A stretch of DNA of 64,000 bases from Cyclobacteriaceae bacterium (GCA_019638395.1 JAHBTX010000001.1:1-64000), one strand, 5' to 3'. Shown: positions 25,296 through 34,965, counted from the stretch's first letter. Translations and numbers: made by a program. Notes: generated by a model from the sequence alone, not told the origin.

Positions 25296-27470
25296 ATGCG
25301 ATTACTTCTTGGTATCGGACTTAGCCTTGTTTTATGCACGGGCCACAGTCAGCCCTTCTCAAAACGAGAAATAGCTAACTGGAAAGCGCAGGCACAACGT
25401 GTTACCATTATACGCGATACCTGGGGTGTGCCTCATATTTATGGTAAAACCGATGCGGATGCTGTGTTTGGATTTCTATTCGCCCAATGCGAGGACGACT
25501 TTCCGCGTGTCGAACTCAATTATATAACTTCGATGGGGCGACTGGCCGAAGTGGAAGGCGAAGAGAAATTGTATCACGATCTGCGGCAGCGACTATTTTA
25601 CGATACACTGATGGCGGAGGAAATCTATAAACAAAGTCCGGCCTGGCTTAAGCGATTGTGTAATGCATTTGCTGATGGTGTTAATTATTATTTATACACG
25701 CATCCCGAAGTGAAACCGAAGTTGATCAAACGCTTTCAACCGTGGATGCCATTCTTATTTAGTGAAGGTAGTATAGGTGGCGACATCGAATCCATTTCGG
25801 TAAACCGGCTCAAAGAATTTTATGGCAAGGGCAATCAGTATATCTCCGAAGAGATTAACCACAATGAACCTGAGCCCGAACCACGTGGATCAAACGGTTT
25901 TGCCATTGCTCCACCATTGAGTGCCTCAGGTAATGCGTTGCTGTTAATCAATCCGCATACCTCATTCTATTTCCGACCCGAGGTGCATGTGAGTAGCGAT
26001 GAAGGTTTAAACGCCTATGGAGCAGTAACGTGGGGTCAGTTTTTTATTTACCAGGGTTTTAACGAATACTGTGGCTGGATGCATACCAGCAGCCAGGCCG
26101 ATGTAATTGATGAATACCTCGAGACCATTGTGCAAAAGCAAAATTCTGTTTTTTATAAACACGGTAACAACATAAAACCCATTCGCAACAAAACAATTGT
26201 GCTGGCTTACAAGAATGGAAACACCAAGAGTTTTAAAGAATTCACTGGAAGGTTTACTCATCATGGCCCCGTAATCGGAAGTCAAAATGAAAAATGGATT
26301 AGCATTGCGTTGATGGTGGAACCTTTAAAGGCACTTACACAATCGTACCAACGCACTAAAGCCAAAGGCTATGCCGATTATAGTAAAGTGATGGAATTAA
26401 GAGCCAACTCATCCAATAATACTGTATTTGCCGATCGCGATGGCAACATTGCCTACTGGCACGGCAACTTTATTCCAAAGCGCAATCCTGCTTTTGATTG
26501 GAGTAAGGCGGTGGATGGTAGCAACCCACAAACCGATTGGCAAGGACTACACAACGTAAACGAAATTGTTCAATCGCTTAATCCCGCCAACGGTTGGATT
26601 CAAAACTGTAACTCCACACCGTTTACCCTTGCGGGAATATACAGTCCGGATAAAAATAACTATCCTTCCTACGTGGCACCCGATGCACAAAATGCGCGAG
26701 GCATTAATGCTGAGCGAGTTTTGAATCGTGAGACAAAATACACGCTTGATAAATTGATTGCAGCAGCAAACGATCCGTACCTGGCAGGTTTTGAAAATTT
26801 GTTACCTGCACTATTAAAAGCATTTGACACAAACGGAAGCAACTACGCTGAATTGAAAGAGCCAATAGAAGTGTTGCGTGCATGGAATCTGAATTACGGA
26901 AAGGAATCGGTGGGTGCAGCGTTAGCCATGTATTGGGGTGTTGAATTACGGCAACGTATTTTCCCGCGCCTACCAGCAGGAACCAGTCAGTTGGAAATTA
27001 TTAATTACATGACGGAACAAACAACTGCCGAAGAAAAGATTAGTGCATTATCAACAGTCATAACTGAATTTAAACGCGACTTCGGTAAATGGAATGTAGT
27101 GTGGGGCGAGGTAAATCGTTTTCAGCGCCTTACGGGAAACGTTAATGAAACCTTTGATGATTCCAAACCAAGTTTAGCAGTTGCATCGGCATCATCATTT
27201 TGGGGTTCGCTTGCTGCCTTTGGAAGTCGCAAGTATCCGGGTACCAATAAAATGTACGGCTATGTGGGCAATAGTTTTGTAGCCGTTGTTGAATTTGGGA
27301 AAACAATAAAAGCTAAATCAGTATTAGCAGGAGGGAACAGCAACAATCCACAATCCCCTTACTTTACCAATCAAGCTGATCTCTACAGCAATGGGCAGTT
27401 TAAGGATGTTTGGTTTTACAAGAAAGACGTAGAAGCAAATGCGGTAAGAAAGTATCAACCCGGAAAATAG
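25296..27470 (+). CDS. Penicillin acylase family (N-terminal nucleophile) hydrolase
   Basis: An exported amidohydrolase of the penicillin/aculeacin/acyl-homoserine-lactone acylase family. I use ATG 25296 as the start since it gives a signal peptide (MRLLLGIGLSLVLCTGHSQ). The N-terminal segment VTIIRDTWGVPHIYGKTDADAVFGFLFAQCEDDF is the alpha-chain signature. Autoprocessing and catalysis should occur at the Ser of EPRGSNGFAIAPP (about residue 199 from this start), which becomes the N-terminus of the beta chain. The chain length of about 724 aa fits. The substrate cannot be told from sequence. It is divergent from susC and not clearly part of the xylan locus. Confidence 0.9.
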   Translation: MRLLLGIGLSLVLCTGHSQPFSKREIANWKAQAQRVTIIRDTWGVPHIYGKTDADAVFGFLFAQCEDDFPRVELNYITSMGRLAEVEGEEKLYHDLRQRLFYDTLMAEEIYKQSPAWLKRLCNAFADGVNYYLYTHPEVKPKLIKRFQPWMPFLFSEGSIGGDIESISVNRLKEFYGKGNQYISEEINHNEPEPEPRGSNGFAIAPPLSASGNALLLINPHTSFYFRPEVHVSSDEGLNAYGAVTWGQFFIYQGFNEYCGWMHTSSQADVIDEYLETIVQKQNSVFYKHGNNIKPIRNKTIVLAYKNGNTKSFKEFTGRFTHHGPVIGSQNEKWISIALMVEPLKALTQSYQRTKAKGYADYSKVMELRANSSNNTVFADRDGNIAYWHGNFIPKRNPAFDWSKAVDGSNPQTDWQGLHNVNEIVQSLNPANGWIQNCNSTPFTLAGIYSPDKNNYPSYVAPDAQNARGINAERVLNRETKYTLDKLIAAANDPYLAGFENLLPALLKAFDTNGSNYAELKEPIEVLRAWNLNYGKESVGAALAMYWGVELRQRIFPRLPAGTSQLEIINYMTEQTTAEEKISALSTVITEFKRDFGKWNVVWGEVNRFQRLTGNVNETFDDSKPSLAVASASSFWGSLAAFGSRKYPGTNKMYGYVGNSFVAVVEFGKTIKAKSVLAGGNSNNPQSPYFTNQADLYSNGQFKDVWFYKKDVEANAVRKYQPGK

Positions 27471-27534
27471 AATTCAATTTCGAATTACATATTTCGAATT
27501 TTAAAATCCGAAAACTTAAATTTTAAATCTTGAA

Positions 27535-28719
27535 ATGTTAAAACTAGGAACACCACTTACCTCATCAGCCATTAAAGTAATGATGTTGGGCTCGGGCGAA
27601 TTGGGAAAGGAAGTAGTTATTGAGTTTCAGCGCTATGGAGTTGAAGTAATTGCTGTTGACAGGTATGACAACGCACCGGCTATGCAGGTAGCACATCGCG
27701 CACATGTTATCAATATGTTAGACGGTGCTGCCATTCGTGAACTAATTGAAAAAGAAAAGCCACATATTATCGTACCCGAAGTAGAAGCTATTGCTACACA
27801 TACGTTGGTACAATTGGAACAGGAAGGTTTTAGGGTGGTGCCAACTGCCAATGCTGCGCGATTAACCATGAACAGGGAAGGCATTCGCGTACTGGCTGCC
27901 GATAAACTTAAGTTGAAAACTTCGCCTTTTCAGTTTGCAGCCACGCGTACCGAATTTGAATCGGCTGTACACAACATTGGAATACCATGCGTGGTAAAGC
28001 CAATCATGAGTTCATCGGGCAAAGGGCAAAGTATTATTAAAAATGCAGCCGAAATAGAAACCGCCTGGCGGTATGCGCAGGAGGGTAGTCGCAGTGGTGG
28101 TGGTAAAGTGATTGTAGAAGGTTTTGTAGAATTCGATTTTGAAATAACGCTGTTAACCATTCGACATAAAGATGGTGTTTCGTTTTGTGAACCCATTGGC
28201 CACCGGCAAGAGCATGGCGATTATCAGGAATCGTGGCAACCACACCCCATGCACCCAACTGCATTAGCCGAATCACAATCCATTGCTGAAAAAGTTGTAA
28301 ACGCGTTAGGTGGTTATGGGATTTTTGGTGTAGAGTTTTTTGTGAAAGGTGATACTGTTTATTTCAGCGAACTCTCGCCACGACCACACGATACAGGTAT
28401 GGTTACCATGATCTCGCAAGATCTCTCTGAATTTGCTTTACACGTGCGTGCTATTCTGGGTTTACCTATTCCCGTTATTCGCCAATTAGGGCCATCGGCT
28501 TCATCCGTTATACTTGTGAAAGGAAAATCGAACAACATAACCTACACCGGCATCGAAGCAGCGTTAGAGGAACCCGATACTCAGATCAGAATTTTTGGCA
28601 AGCCGGATGTGAATGGTGAACGAAGAATGGGGGTTTGCCTCGCGCGAGCTGACTCTATTGAAGCTGCCCGGGCAAAAGCCAACAGCGCATCAGGCAAGGT
28701 TAAAATTATTCTTACCTGA
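27535..28719 (+). CDS. purT: Formate-dependent GAR transformylase (PurT)
   Basis: A 394-aa ATP-grasp enzyme that makes formyl-GAR from formate, ATP and GAR in purine synthesis, a folate-free alternative to PurN. The N-terminal fold has [41 protein letters not shown]; the ATP-grasp domain shows [16 protein letters not shown] (about 150-165), [12 protein letters not shown] and [28 protein letters not shown]. Length matches. It is preceded by an AT-rich spacer (27471-27534) of the TTCGAA type also seen in the suf region. It ends 48 bases before the convergent DUF1080 gene. Confidence 0.95.
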   Translation: MLKLGTPLTSSAIKVMMLGSGELGKEVVIEFQRYGVEVIAVDRYDNAPAMQVAHRAHVINMLDGAAIRELIEKEKPHIIVPEVEAIATHTLVQLEQEGFRVVPTANAARLTMNREGIRVLAADKLKLKTSPFQFAATRTEFESAVHNIGIPCVVKPIMSSSGKGQSIIKNAAEIETAWRYAQEGSRSGGGKVIVEGFVEFDFEITLLTIRHKDGVSFCEPIGHRQEHGDYQESWQPHPMHPTALAESQSIAEKVVNALGGYGIFGVEFFVKGDTVYFSELSPRPHDTGMVTMISQDLSEFALHVRAILGLPIPVIRQLGPSASSVILVKGKSNNITYTGIEAALEEPDTQIRIFGKPDVNGERRMGVCLARADSIEAARAKANSASGKVKIILT

Positions 28720-28766
28720 TGCGCTGTTGCTATGAATGTAACATAGCAAGCTGTTTGTAGGGTAAC

Positions 28767-29549
28767 TTATAACTTACGCAACCAGATATTTCTAAACTGA
28801 GTTTTATTACCATGATCCTGTAGGGAGATTACATCTTCACCATGGGCTTCCGGATAATGATGTAAACCAATGTATAAAGTAAGGCCATTGATGGTAACAT
28901 TATTCTGAACCAACACGCCATTGTGCAACACAGTAATGCGTGCCGGATAATCTAATGTGCCGTCAGGCTTATAGCGTGGTGCAGTATAGATTACATCATA
29001 CGAGTTCCATTCCAGCGGCCCGCGCATGGCGTTCACTAACGGTGCATGATCTTTGTAAATACTGGCTGCTTGTCCGTTGCGATAGGTTCGGTTATTATAC
29101 GAATCCAGAATTTGCAGCTCGTAGCGGTTTTGGAAAAATACTCCGCTATTACCACGGCCCTGACCTTCGCTCTCCACCACATCAGGAGCACTAAACTCGA
29201 TGTGCAATTGGCAATCGCCAAACTTCATTTTGGTTTGAATACCACCCGAGCCGGGTACTACTTCCATATGATCGTTATTTACAATCTTCCAAGGTGCGGG
29301 TTTGGTTACATCTTTCTGACTAACCCATTGATCCAGATTTTTTCCATTGAAGAGGATGATGGCATCGGAGGGTGCATCGCCCAACACTTTGGCAGGCGTA
29401 ACTACTTTTACCTCCGGTTCCCAGATTTCCGTCATTTCGGGTTTCATAGGGGCAGGCGATACTTCAGGTGGCTTGCTGGAGTATTGAGCTTTTGCCAGTA
29501 CCACTGACCCTATGGTCAGCATGGTGGTGATCCATAAATTTTTCTTCAT
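28767..29549 (-). CDS. DUF1080 (3-keto-disaccharide hydrolase-like) secreted protein
   Basis: A 260-aa exported protein with a signal peptide (MKKNLWITTMLTIGSVVLAKAQ) and one concanavalin-like DUF1080 domain: DAIILFNGKNLDQWVSQKD, then DCQLHIEFSAP, RGNSGVFFQNRYELQILDSY and a C-terminal SLQDHGNKTQFRNIWLRKL. Members are sugar-binding or 3-keto-glycoside hydrolases; which applies here cannot be read from sequence. It stands alone: the terminator at 29632-29650 separates it from the bacilliredoxin gene upstream. The start gives a proper signal peptide. Confidence 0.88.
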   Translation of the reverse strand: MKKNLWITTMLTIGSVVLAKAQYSSKPPEVSPAPMKPEMTEIWEPEVKVVTPAKVLGDAPSDAIILFNGKNLDQWVSQKDVTKPAPWKIVNNDHMEVVPGSGGIQTKMKFGDCQLHIEFSAPDVVESEGQGRGNSGVFFQNRYELQILDSYNNRTYRNGQAASIYKDHAPLVNAMRGPLEWNSYDVIYTAPRYKPDGTLDYPARITVLHNGVLVQNNVTINGLTLYIGLHHYPEAHGEDVISLQDHGNKTQFRNIWLRKL

Positions 29550-29631
29550 ACAAATAATTTTAAGCCTGTGATATTCAAACTTATTAGAAAAAAATGATTT
29601 GGATGTTACCGTTCGCCAAAATCAAGCCAAT

Positions 29632-29655
29632 AAAAAAGGCCCGAAGGCCTGTATT
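29632..29655 (-). terminator. Rho-independent terminator of the suf-bacilliredoxin unit
   Basis: On the minus strand AGGCC-TTCG-GGCCT (29650-29637) is followed by TTTTTA. The loop closes with the very stable C(UUCG)G tetraloop. It lies 28 bases after the bacilliredoxin stop codon. Confidence 0.8.
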
Positions 29656-29678
29656 CAATTTTATACGTTAGCTTAATA

Positions 29679-30095
29679 TTAGCAAAATTCATCAAACACC
29701 TCTACCAGGTGTTCACCAATCATTTGAGCATTGCGGCCTTCAATGTGGTGGCGTTCTACAAAGTGCACCAGCTCACCATCTTTAAACAAGGCAATGGATG
29801 GCGAGGAGGGTGGGTAAGGCAATGTGTATTCGCGTGCTTTTGCCACAGCCTCTTTATCTACACCTGCAAAAACAGTTGTCAGGTTATTAGGCTTTTTTGC
29901 CGAATGTTGGATTGCCCATTTAATACCTGGACGAGCAGCACCAGCCGCACAACCGCAAACAGAATTAATTACCAGCAGGGTTGTTCCTTTCTGATCTTTT
30001 AATTCCTGATCTACATCAGCAGCAGTTTTTAATTCTTTAAAGCCAGCCACCGTCAAATCCTGGCGCATGGGGGCTACAAGTGGTTCGGGATACAT
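29679..30095 (-). CDS. BrxA/BrxB-family bacilliredoxin
   Basis: A 138-aa thioredoxin-like protein with the CGC motif of bacilliredoxins in NSVCGCAAGAARPG (Cys residues near 47 and 49). Family members reduce mixed disulfides between proteins and low-molecular-weight thiols such as bacillithiol. It follows the DUF59 gene after a 97-base spacer that has an AT-rich TTTTGAATTCGAAATTT-type sequence, and ends before a clear terminator, so it is probably the last gene of the suf transcript. That position suggests protection of iron-sulfur assembly from thiol stress; this is inference. Confidence 0.9.
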   Translation of the reverse strand: MYPEPLVAPMRQDLTVAGFKELKTAADVDQELKDQKGTTLLVINSVCGCAAGAARPGIKWAIQHSAKKPNNLTTVFAGVDKEAVAKAREYTLPYPPSSPSIALFKDGELVHFVERHHIEGRNAQMIGEHLVEVFDEFC

Positions 30096-30192
30096 ATCGA
30101 TTTAAAATTTAGAATTTGAGATTATTCAGTTCAACAATAATTTTTATGATCCGGTTCATTCAATCCTTAATATCGAATTTTGAATTCGAAAT

Positions 30193-30543
30193 TTACATGA
30201 ATCCAAGTTCCAATTTGGCTGCTTCGCTCATCATATCCTGCGAGTAAGGTGGATCGAACGTAAGTTCAACTTTCACACTGCTTACTCCGGGTATCTCTTT
30301 CACTTTTTGTTCTACTTCACCGGGTATTACTTCAGCCGAGGGACACGAAGGCGAGGTAAGTGTCATTTGGATATACACATTGTTTACCGGAAACACATTG
30401 ATTTCATAAATTAACCCTAATTCATATACATCTACCGGTATTTCCGGATCATAAACAGTTTTGAGTGCTGCAATTACTTTGTCGCGCAAATCGCCTTGCG
30501 GGATTTCGGTGGTGGATTCAGTATGTTGTGTCTGTTCGCTCAC
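30193..30543 (-). CDS. DUF59/MIP18-family iron-sulfur assembly protein (SufT-like)
   Basis: A 116-aa protein with the DUF59 pattern: DKVIAALKTVYDPEIPVDVYELGLIYEI and TLTSPSCPSAEVIPGEVEQKVK. The conserved Cys sits in the SPSCPSAE motif (about residue 77). These proteins help mature iron-sulfur proteins and in Bacteroidota are routinely encoded with suf genes. The start overlaps the sufE end by four bases. The N-terminal 15 residues are polar and probably unstructured. The role is by family and operon context. Confidence 0.9.
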   Translation of the reverse strand: MSEQTQHTESTTEIPQGDLRDKVIAALKTVYDPEIPVDVYELGLIYEINVFPVNNVYIQMTLTSPSCPSAEVIPGEVEQKVKEIPGVSSVKVELTFDPPYSQDMMSEAAKLELGFM

Positions 30544-30977
30544 TTTGCTAATTCCTTTTGTGTTTTAAAAGCCAGCGCATATAATTTCATTTGCTTGATC
30601 ATGGCCGCAAAGCCATTTGAACGCTGGGTACCAATGAATCGTTCCATGCCGATCTTGTTCATAAAATATAGCTCTGCATTCAGAATATCTTCCGGCTTTT
30701 GATTATTAAAAATTCTGACAAGCAAACTTACTAGTCCTTTGGTGATAGCCGTGTTGCTATCAGCCTCAAAAACAACCCCATCATTTTCCAACTTTGCAGT
30801 AAGCCATACCTTGGACTGACAACCCTTTACAATGTTGTCGTCTGATTTATCCATTTCATGCATGGCTGGAAGTTTCTGCCCAAGTTCCATGATGTAGAAC
30901 ACGGTCATTTCCATGTCTCCGTCTAAAACAGAGAATTCATTGATGATTTCATTTTGATGAAGTTCAATTTGATTCAC
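30540..30977 (-). CDS. sufE: SufE, cysteine desulfurase sulfur acceptor
   Basis: A 145-aa protein that takes sulfur from SufS and passes it to the SufBCD scaffold. The active Cys is residue 53, in IVKGCQSKVWL, the hallmark of the family; FEADSNTAITKGLVSLLVRIF is the second conserved block. Length is standard. It overlaps its neighbours by one base (upstream coiled-coil gene) and four bases (downstream DUF59 gene), so it is tightly coupled. Confidence 0.95.
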   Translation of the reverse strand: MNQIELHQNEIINEFSVLDGDMEMTVFYIMELGQKLPAMHEMDKSDDNIVKGCQSKVWLTAKLENDGVVFEADSNTAITKGLVSLLVRIFNNQKPEDILNAELYFMNKIGMERFIGTQRSNGFAAMIKQMKLYALAFKTQKELAK

Positions 30978-31216
30978 TACTTGAAGACAGTTACTTCCAA
31001 TTTTGCAATTCTTTTTTCGTGTTCGGCAACCAGACGAATTTCATCTGCAAGTTTTAGGATAGCTCTAGAATTTTCAGAAGTCTGAAGCCCTTGTTTGAAA
31101 ATTTCAGTCTTCATCAGAGATATTTCAGTTTTCATTCCTGAAACTTCTTCAATTAATTTGTCCTGACCCTTTACCATTTCAGCCAACAACTCGACAATTT
31201 TATCCTCATTTTTCAT
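30977..31216 (-). CDS. Small coiled-coil protein in the suf operon
   Basis: A 79-aa protein made almost wholly of heptad-like helix (KIVELLAEMVKGQDKLIEEV, then MKTEISLMKTEIFKQGLQTSENSRAILKLADEIR). There are no cysteines or other catalytic candidates. It sits between sufS (10 bases upstream) and sufE (one-base overlap). I do not recognise a family; similar short coiled-coil proteins occur as strays in Bacteroidota. It is probably a real, coexpressed gene given the tight spacing. Confidence 0.65.
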   Translation of the reverse strand: MKNEDKIVELLAEMVKGQDKLIEEVSGMKTEISLMKTEIFKQGLQTSENSRAILKLADEIRLVAEHEKRIAKLEVTVFK

Positions 31217-31226
31217 AGTTGTGGAT

Positions 31227-32465
31227 TTACTTCATAAAGTTAACAATTCTTGCTACACCCTCTGCCAACTGATCAATCTCGGCTTTGGTATTGTAAACCG
31301 AAAATGAAGCCCGCACGGTTCCTTCAATTCCAAATGCATCCATTAGGGGCTGTGTACAATGATGGCCCGTGCGCACGGCAATTCCCCGCGTGTCCAGCAT
31401 CTGCCCGATATCAAAATGATGAATCCCTTCAATCACAAACGACTGCACACTTACTTTTTCTTTTGCAGTTCCAACTAGGCGGACTCCTTTGATGGATGAT
31501 AGCTTAGCAGCTGCATAAACAAGCAAATCATGTTCGTGTGCGGCAATATTTTCTTTGCCTAACTCATTGATGAAGTTTATGGCTTCATTCAAAGCGATTA
31601 CATCGCCAATATTAGGCGTGCCTGCTTCAAACTTATAGGGGAGATCGTTATAGGTAGTTTTGGCGAACGTTACTTCTTTTATCATTTCACCACCGCCCAT
31701 ATAAGGTGGCATTTTCTCAAGCAATGCTTTTTTGCCGAACAAAATACCGGTTCCGGTAGGGCCATACATTTTGTGCGAGGAAATGCAATAGAAATCGCAG
31801 TTCAGCTCCTGCACATCTATTTGAAGATGCGCGGATGCTTGTGCGCCATCAATCAAAACTACTGCACCCACTTGATGAGCGAGTGTAATGATTTCTTTTA
31901 TGGGATTAATCGTTCCTAAACTGTTGGACGCATGGTTTACTGCAACAACTTTTGTTTTATCGGAGAGGATTTTTTTATAAGCATCCAGATCAAGCTCTCC
32001 AACTTCCGTTACCGGAATGACTTTTAGAATAGCCTTACGCTCTTCGCAAATCATTTGCCATGGAACAATGTTGGAGTGATGCTCCAATCCAGAAATAATT
32101 ACTTCATCGCCTGCATTTAAAAACGCACGACCGTATGATGATGCTACGAGGTTAATACTTTCCGTTACGCCTCGTGTAAAGATTATTTCTTCTTCATGCC
32201 TGGCATTGATAAATGCTTGCATGGCATGCCGCGTGTTTTCGTAAGCTTTAGTAGCCCGTTCGGCAAGTGTGTGAATGCCACGATGAATATTGGCATTATC
32301 ATTTTCGTAATAACGCGTTAAAGCATCAATTACCCGCATGGGTTTTTGATTGGTAGCTGCGTTATCAAAATAAATCAATGGCTTGCCATTAACCTGTTGG
32401 TACAGAATCGGAAACTGACTTCTGATTTGCTGAACATCCAGGCTTGCCATTGCAGTATCCATCAT
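31227..32465 (-). CDS. sufS: SufS cysteine desulfurase
   Basis: A 412-aa PLP enzyme that removes sulfur from cysteine for iron-sulfur assembly. The PLP-binding Lys232 is in CISSHKMYGPTGTGILFG, the persulfide Cys370 in VRTGHHCTQPLM, and DGAQA (206-210) and LEHHSN are conserved cofactor contacts. The short loop around Cys370 is that of group II desulfurases, which need SufE, and sufE is present. It overlaps the sufD stop by one base. The start may be either of the two first Met codons. Confidence 0.96.
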   Translation of the reverse strand: MMDTAMASLDVQQIRSQFPILYQQVNGKPLIYFDNAATNQKPMRVIDALTRYYENDNANIHRGIHTLAERATKAYENTRHAMQAFINARHEEEIIFTRGVTESINLVASSYGRAFLNAGDEVIISGLEHHSNIVPWQMICEERKAILKVIPVTEVGELDLDAYKKILSDKTKVVAVNHASNSLGTINPIKEIITLAHQVGAVVLIDGAQASAHLQIDVQELNCDFYCISSHKMYGPTGTGILFGKKALLEKMPPYMGGGEMIKEVTFAKTTYNDLPYKFEAGTPNIGDVIALNEAINFINELGKENIAAHEHDLLVYAAAKLSSIKGVRLVGTAKEKVSVQSFVIEGIHHFDIGQMLDTRGIAVRTGHHCTQPLMDAFGIEGTVRASFSVYNTKAEIDQLAEGVARIVNFMK

Positions 32466-33766
32466 CAGAAATTTTTATGCAGTCTTTCTGCAATCAGGTT
32501 ATCGAGGTATGCTTTCAGCGTTTCGTTCTGGATGGGTTCCAATACTTCGGCTGCGAAAGCATAGAGCAACATGGCTTTGGCGTTTGTCTCTGAAATTCCG
32601 CGTGAGCGCAGATAGAATAACGCTTCTTCATCTAACTGGCCAGACGTACAACCATGCGAACACTTCACATCATCGGCCCAGATTTCGAGCTGCGGTTTGG
32701 TGTTTACTGTTGCAGTATCGGAAACAATGATATTTCGGTTCGATTGAAATGCATTAGTCTTTTGTGCATGTGGCCGCACATAAATCTTGCCATTAAAAAC
32801 ACCTTTCGAGTTGCCATCCATAATGCCTTTATACATTTCATTGCTGAATGAATTAGGCTTTCGGTGATCAACTACCGTATGGTTATCGGCATGTGTACTT
32901 CCTGTAAGCAAATACAATCCATAAAAATGCGATTCACAATTTTCTCCATCAATTAAGATGTGAAGGTTGTTGCGGATCAGTTGACCATCTAGCGTAAGCG
33001 TGAAGGTATTGAGTTTACTGTTGGATGACTGAAGAATTACCGAGTTTGAAACCTGGCAAACTTTGCCCGCATCGTTTTGAATTTTGCAGTATTCCAGGTG
33101 CGCATCTTCTTTTATAATCCACTCTTCAGCAAAGTTGTGAAAAGCAACCTGATCGCCAACCGTATCGGATTTTTCAATGATGCTGATGCTACTGCCTTTT
33201 TCCAACACACCCAGTATGCGGGTTTGGGTTATTACTGGCGATTGAGAGCCATCATTTATTTGAATAATAAAAATAGGTTTACTAACCGTAGTATTTTCCT
33301 GAACGTGAATAAAAATTCCTTCCTGCCAGCCAGCACTGTTCAAGGCAGCAAAGGCATCGGTTTCGGTTTGAAGATTTTTATTGAAATATTCTTTAACGGC
33401 TGGATGTTCTTTGCGGAAAGCTTCACTAAGTGTGGTAATTGTTACCTCAGACTCAAGACTTACAATTTTAGAGTGCAGCGCGTTGAAGCGGCCATTGACC
33501 AATACTACAACATTGGCATCGAGTTGTGGAATCAGAAATTCTGAAATGGATGAAAGTGTACTCTCCGAATTGTTATTTGTCCAACTAAAATTCTTTTCCA
33601 GATGGCGGGTAATAGGAGTGAAGCGATACTCCTCATGCTTTGCTGACGGCAAGCCAAGTTTTTTGAATTGTTCCAGTGCCAGCGTGCGCGAATCGTGTGC
33701 TACTTCAAATGCCGGTTGGTTCTCAATAATTTCAGTTGCCAGATCTTGTTTTACAGAAGTACTCAT
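32465..33766 (-). CDS. sufD: SufD scaffold subunit
   Basis: A 433-aa beta-helical subunit of the SufBCD complex, which builds iron-sulfur clusters. The characteristic C-terminal part is clear: HADNHTVVDHRKPNSFSNEMYKGIMDGNSKGVFNGKIYV, KTNAFQSNRNIIVSD and EIWADDVKCSHGCTSGQLDEEALFYLRSRGI. The N-terminal half is variable, as usual. It lies two bases after sufC and overlaps sufS by one base. Confidence 0.95.
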   Translation of the reverse strand: MSTSVKQDLATEIIENQPAFEVAHDSRTLALEQFKKLGLPSAKHEEYRFTPITRHLEKNFSWTNNNSESTLSSISEFLIPQLDANVVVLVNGRFNALHSKIVSLESEVTITTLSEAFRKEHPAVKEYFNKNLQTETDAFAALNSAGWQEGIFIHVQENTTVSKPIFIIQINDGSQSPVITQTRILGVLEKGSSISIIEKSDTVGDQVAFHNFAEEWIIKEDAHLEYCKIQNDAGKVCQVSNSVILQSSNSKLNTFTLTLDGQLIRNNLHILIDGENCESHFYGLYLLTGSTHADNHTVVDHRKPNSFSNEMYKGIMDGNSKGVFNGKIYVRPHAQKTNAFQSNRNIIVSDTATVNTKPQLEIWADDVKCSHGCTSGQLDEEALFYLRSRGISETNAKAMLLYAFAAEVLEPIQNETLKAYLDNLIAERLHKNF

Positions 33767-33768
33767 GA

Positions 33769-34524
33769 TTATGCTACGGTTGCTTCGCTTTTAATCCAAT
33801 CGTAACCTTTAGCTTCTAATTCCAGGGCTAGTTCTTTGGTGCCCGATTTTACAATCTTGCCTTTATAAAGCACATGCACGTAATCAGGAACGATGTAATC
33901 GAGCAGGCGCTGGTAGTGCGTTACTACTACTACCGCATTATTTTTGTTACGAAGTTTATTTACGCCATTGGCTACAATACGCAAGGCATCGATGTCAAGC
34001 CCTGAATCGGTTTCATCCAGCAAAGCAAGTTTGGGTTCCAACATCGCCATTTGAAAGATCTCGTTGCGTTTTTTCTCGCCACCAGAGAAACCTTCATTTA
34101 ATGATCGGTTCAAGAGTGATTGGTCGATTTCAACCAACTTCATTTTTTCTTTCATTAGTTGCAGAAACGAAACTGCATCCAACGCTTGTTGACCACGGTA
34201 TTCCCGAATCTGGTTGAGAGCAGTCTTCATAAAGTTGATGGTGCTTACGCCTGGAATTTCTACCGGATATTGAAAGGCCATAAAGATACCTTCACGGGCA
34301 CGGTCTTCAGGTGAAAGTTCCAGTAGGTCTTTACCCAGAAAATCAACTTCGCCACCGATAACTTCGTATTCTTCGCGACCCGATAATACCGATGCGAGTG
34401 TACTTTTGCCAGAACCATTGGGCCCCATAATGGCGTGCACTTCACCGGCATTTACGTTCAGGTCAATCCCATTCAGGATTTGTTTCTCACCAATTTTTGC
34501 TTGTAGATTTTTGATATTTAACAT
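33769..34524 (-). CDS. sufC: SufC ATPase subunit
   Basis: A 251-aa ABC-type ATPase that drives SufBCD. Motifs in order: Walker A GPNGSGKST (about 34-42), the SufC-specific FMAFQYPVEIPGVS, signature LNEGFSGGEKKRNE (about 145-155), Walker B with LALLDETDSGLDIDAL, and the switch His in VVTHYQRLL. The spacing upstream is disturbed: a four-helix-bundle gene with flanking inverted repeats separates it from sufB, with which it is usually adjacent. Confidence 0.96.
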   Translation of the reverse strand: MLNIKNLQAKIGEKQILNGIDLNVNAGEVHAIMGPNGSGKSTLASVLSGREEYEVIGGEVDFLGKDLLELSPEDRAREGIFMAFQYPVEIPGVSTINFMKTALNQIREYRGQQALDAVSFLQLMKEKMKLVEIDQSLLNRSLNEGFSGGEKKRNEIFQMAMLEPKLALLDETDSGLDIDALRIVANGVNKLRNKNNAVVVVTHYQRLLDYIVPDYVHVLYKGKIVKSGTKELALELEAKGYDWIKSEATVA

Positions 34525-34546
34525 TTCGAATTCAAAATTTCGGATT
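34523..34546 (+). repeat. Left inverted repeat flanking the four-helix-bundle gene
   Basis: The sequence runs ATTTCGAATTCAAAATTTCG and then GATT. Its inverted counterpart is at 34966-34998. It overlaps the first bases of sufC at one end. Related AT-rich spacers are at 27473-27534 and 30170-30194. Confidence 0.6.
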
Positions 34547-34557
34547 GCTTGAGTTAC

Positions 34558-34965
34558 TTATTTATTTTGTTTCCTGTTTATGAATTTTGATCCCTTAATT
34601 TCTGATAGGGATAAGTAGTTCATAAAACCTCCAATTTGCTTGCCTACTTCCGTTGCTTGTTTTGTTAGCGTGTTAAACTCACCTTCAGTGATGTGATTTC
34701 TGTCTTTTGCTCTATACAACTGAGAACGAACTTCACCGCATGATCCTTTTGAATAGGATAAAAACTGAATGAATTCTTTGTTCCCGCCTCGCTCAAACCC
34801 CTCAGCAATATTATCCATTACCGAACCAGACGAACGGTTTATCTGATCACGTAAACTAAAATCCTTTGAGAATGAATTGGTCAATGTTTGATTCCATACA
34901 TCATTGGCTAAAACTCTTGCTTTTTGCCAAACTTCAAGATCCTCAAAAGATTTTATTGTTGCCAT
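34558..34965 (-). CDS. Four-helix-bundle (S23/IVP-like) protein inserted in the suf operon
   Basis: A 135-aa protein of the family once called S23 or 23S-intervening-sequence protein: KSFEDLEVWQKARVLANDVWN at the N-terminus, SLRDQINRSSGSVMDNIAEGFERGGNKEFIQFLSYSKGSCGEVRSQLYRA in the middle, then a basic tail. Four helices without catalytic residues are expected. The role of the family is not established; copies turn up in unrelated operons in Bacteroidota. Here it splits sufB from sufC and is flanked by inverted repeats (34523-34546 and 34966-34998), which suggests that it arrived as a unit. It can still be cotranscribed with suf genes. Confidence 0.9.
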   Translation of the reverse strand: MATIKSFEDLEVWQKARVLANDVWNQTLTNSFSKDFSLRDQINRSSGSVMDNIAEGFERGGNKEFIQFLSYSKGSCGEVRSQLYRAKDRNHITEGEFNTLTKQATEVGKQIGGFMNYLSLSEIKGSKFINRKQNK

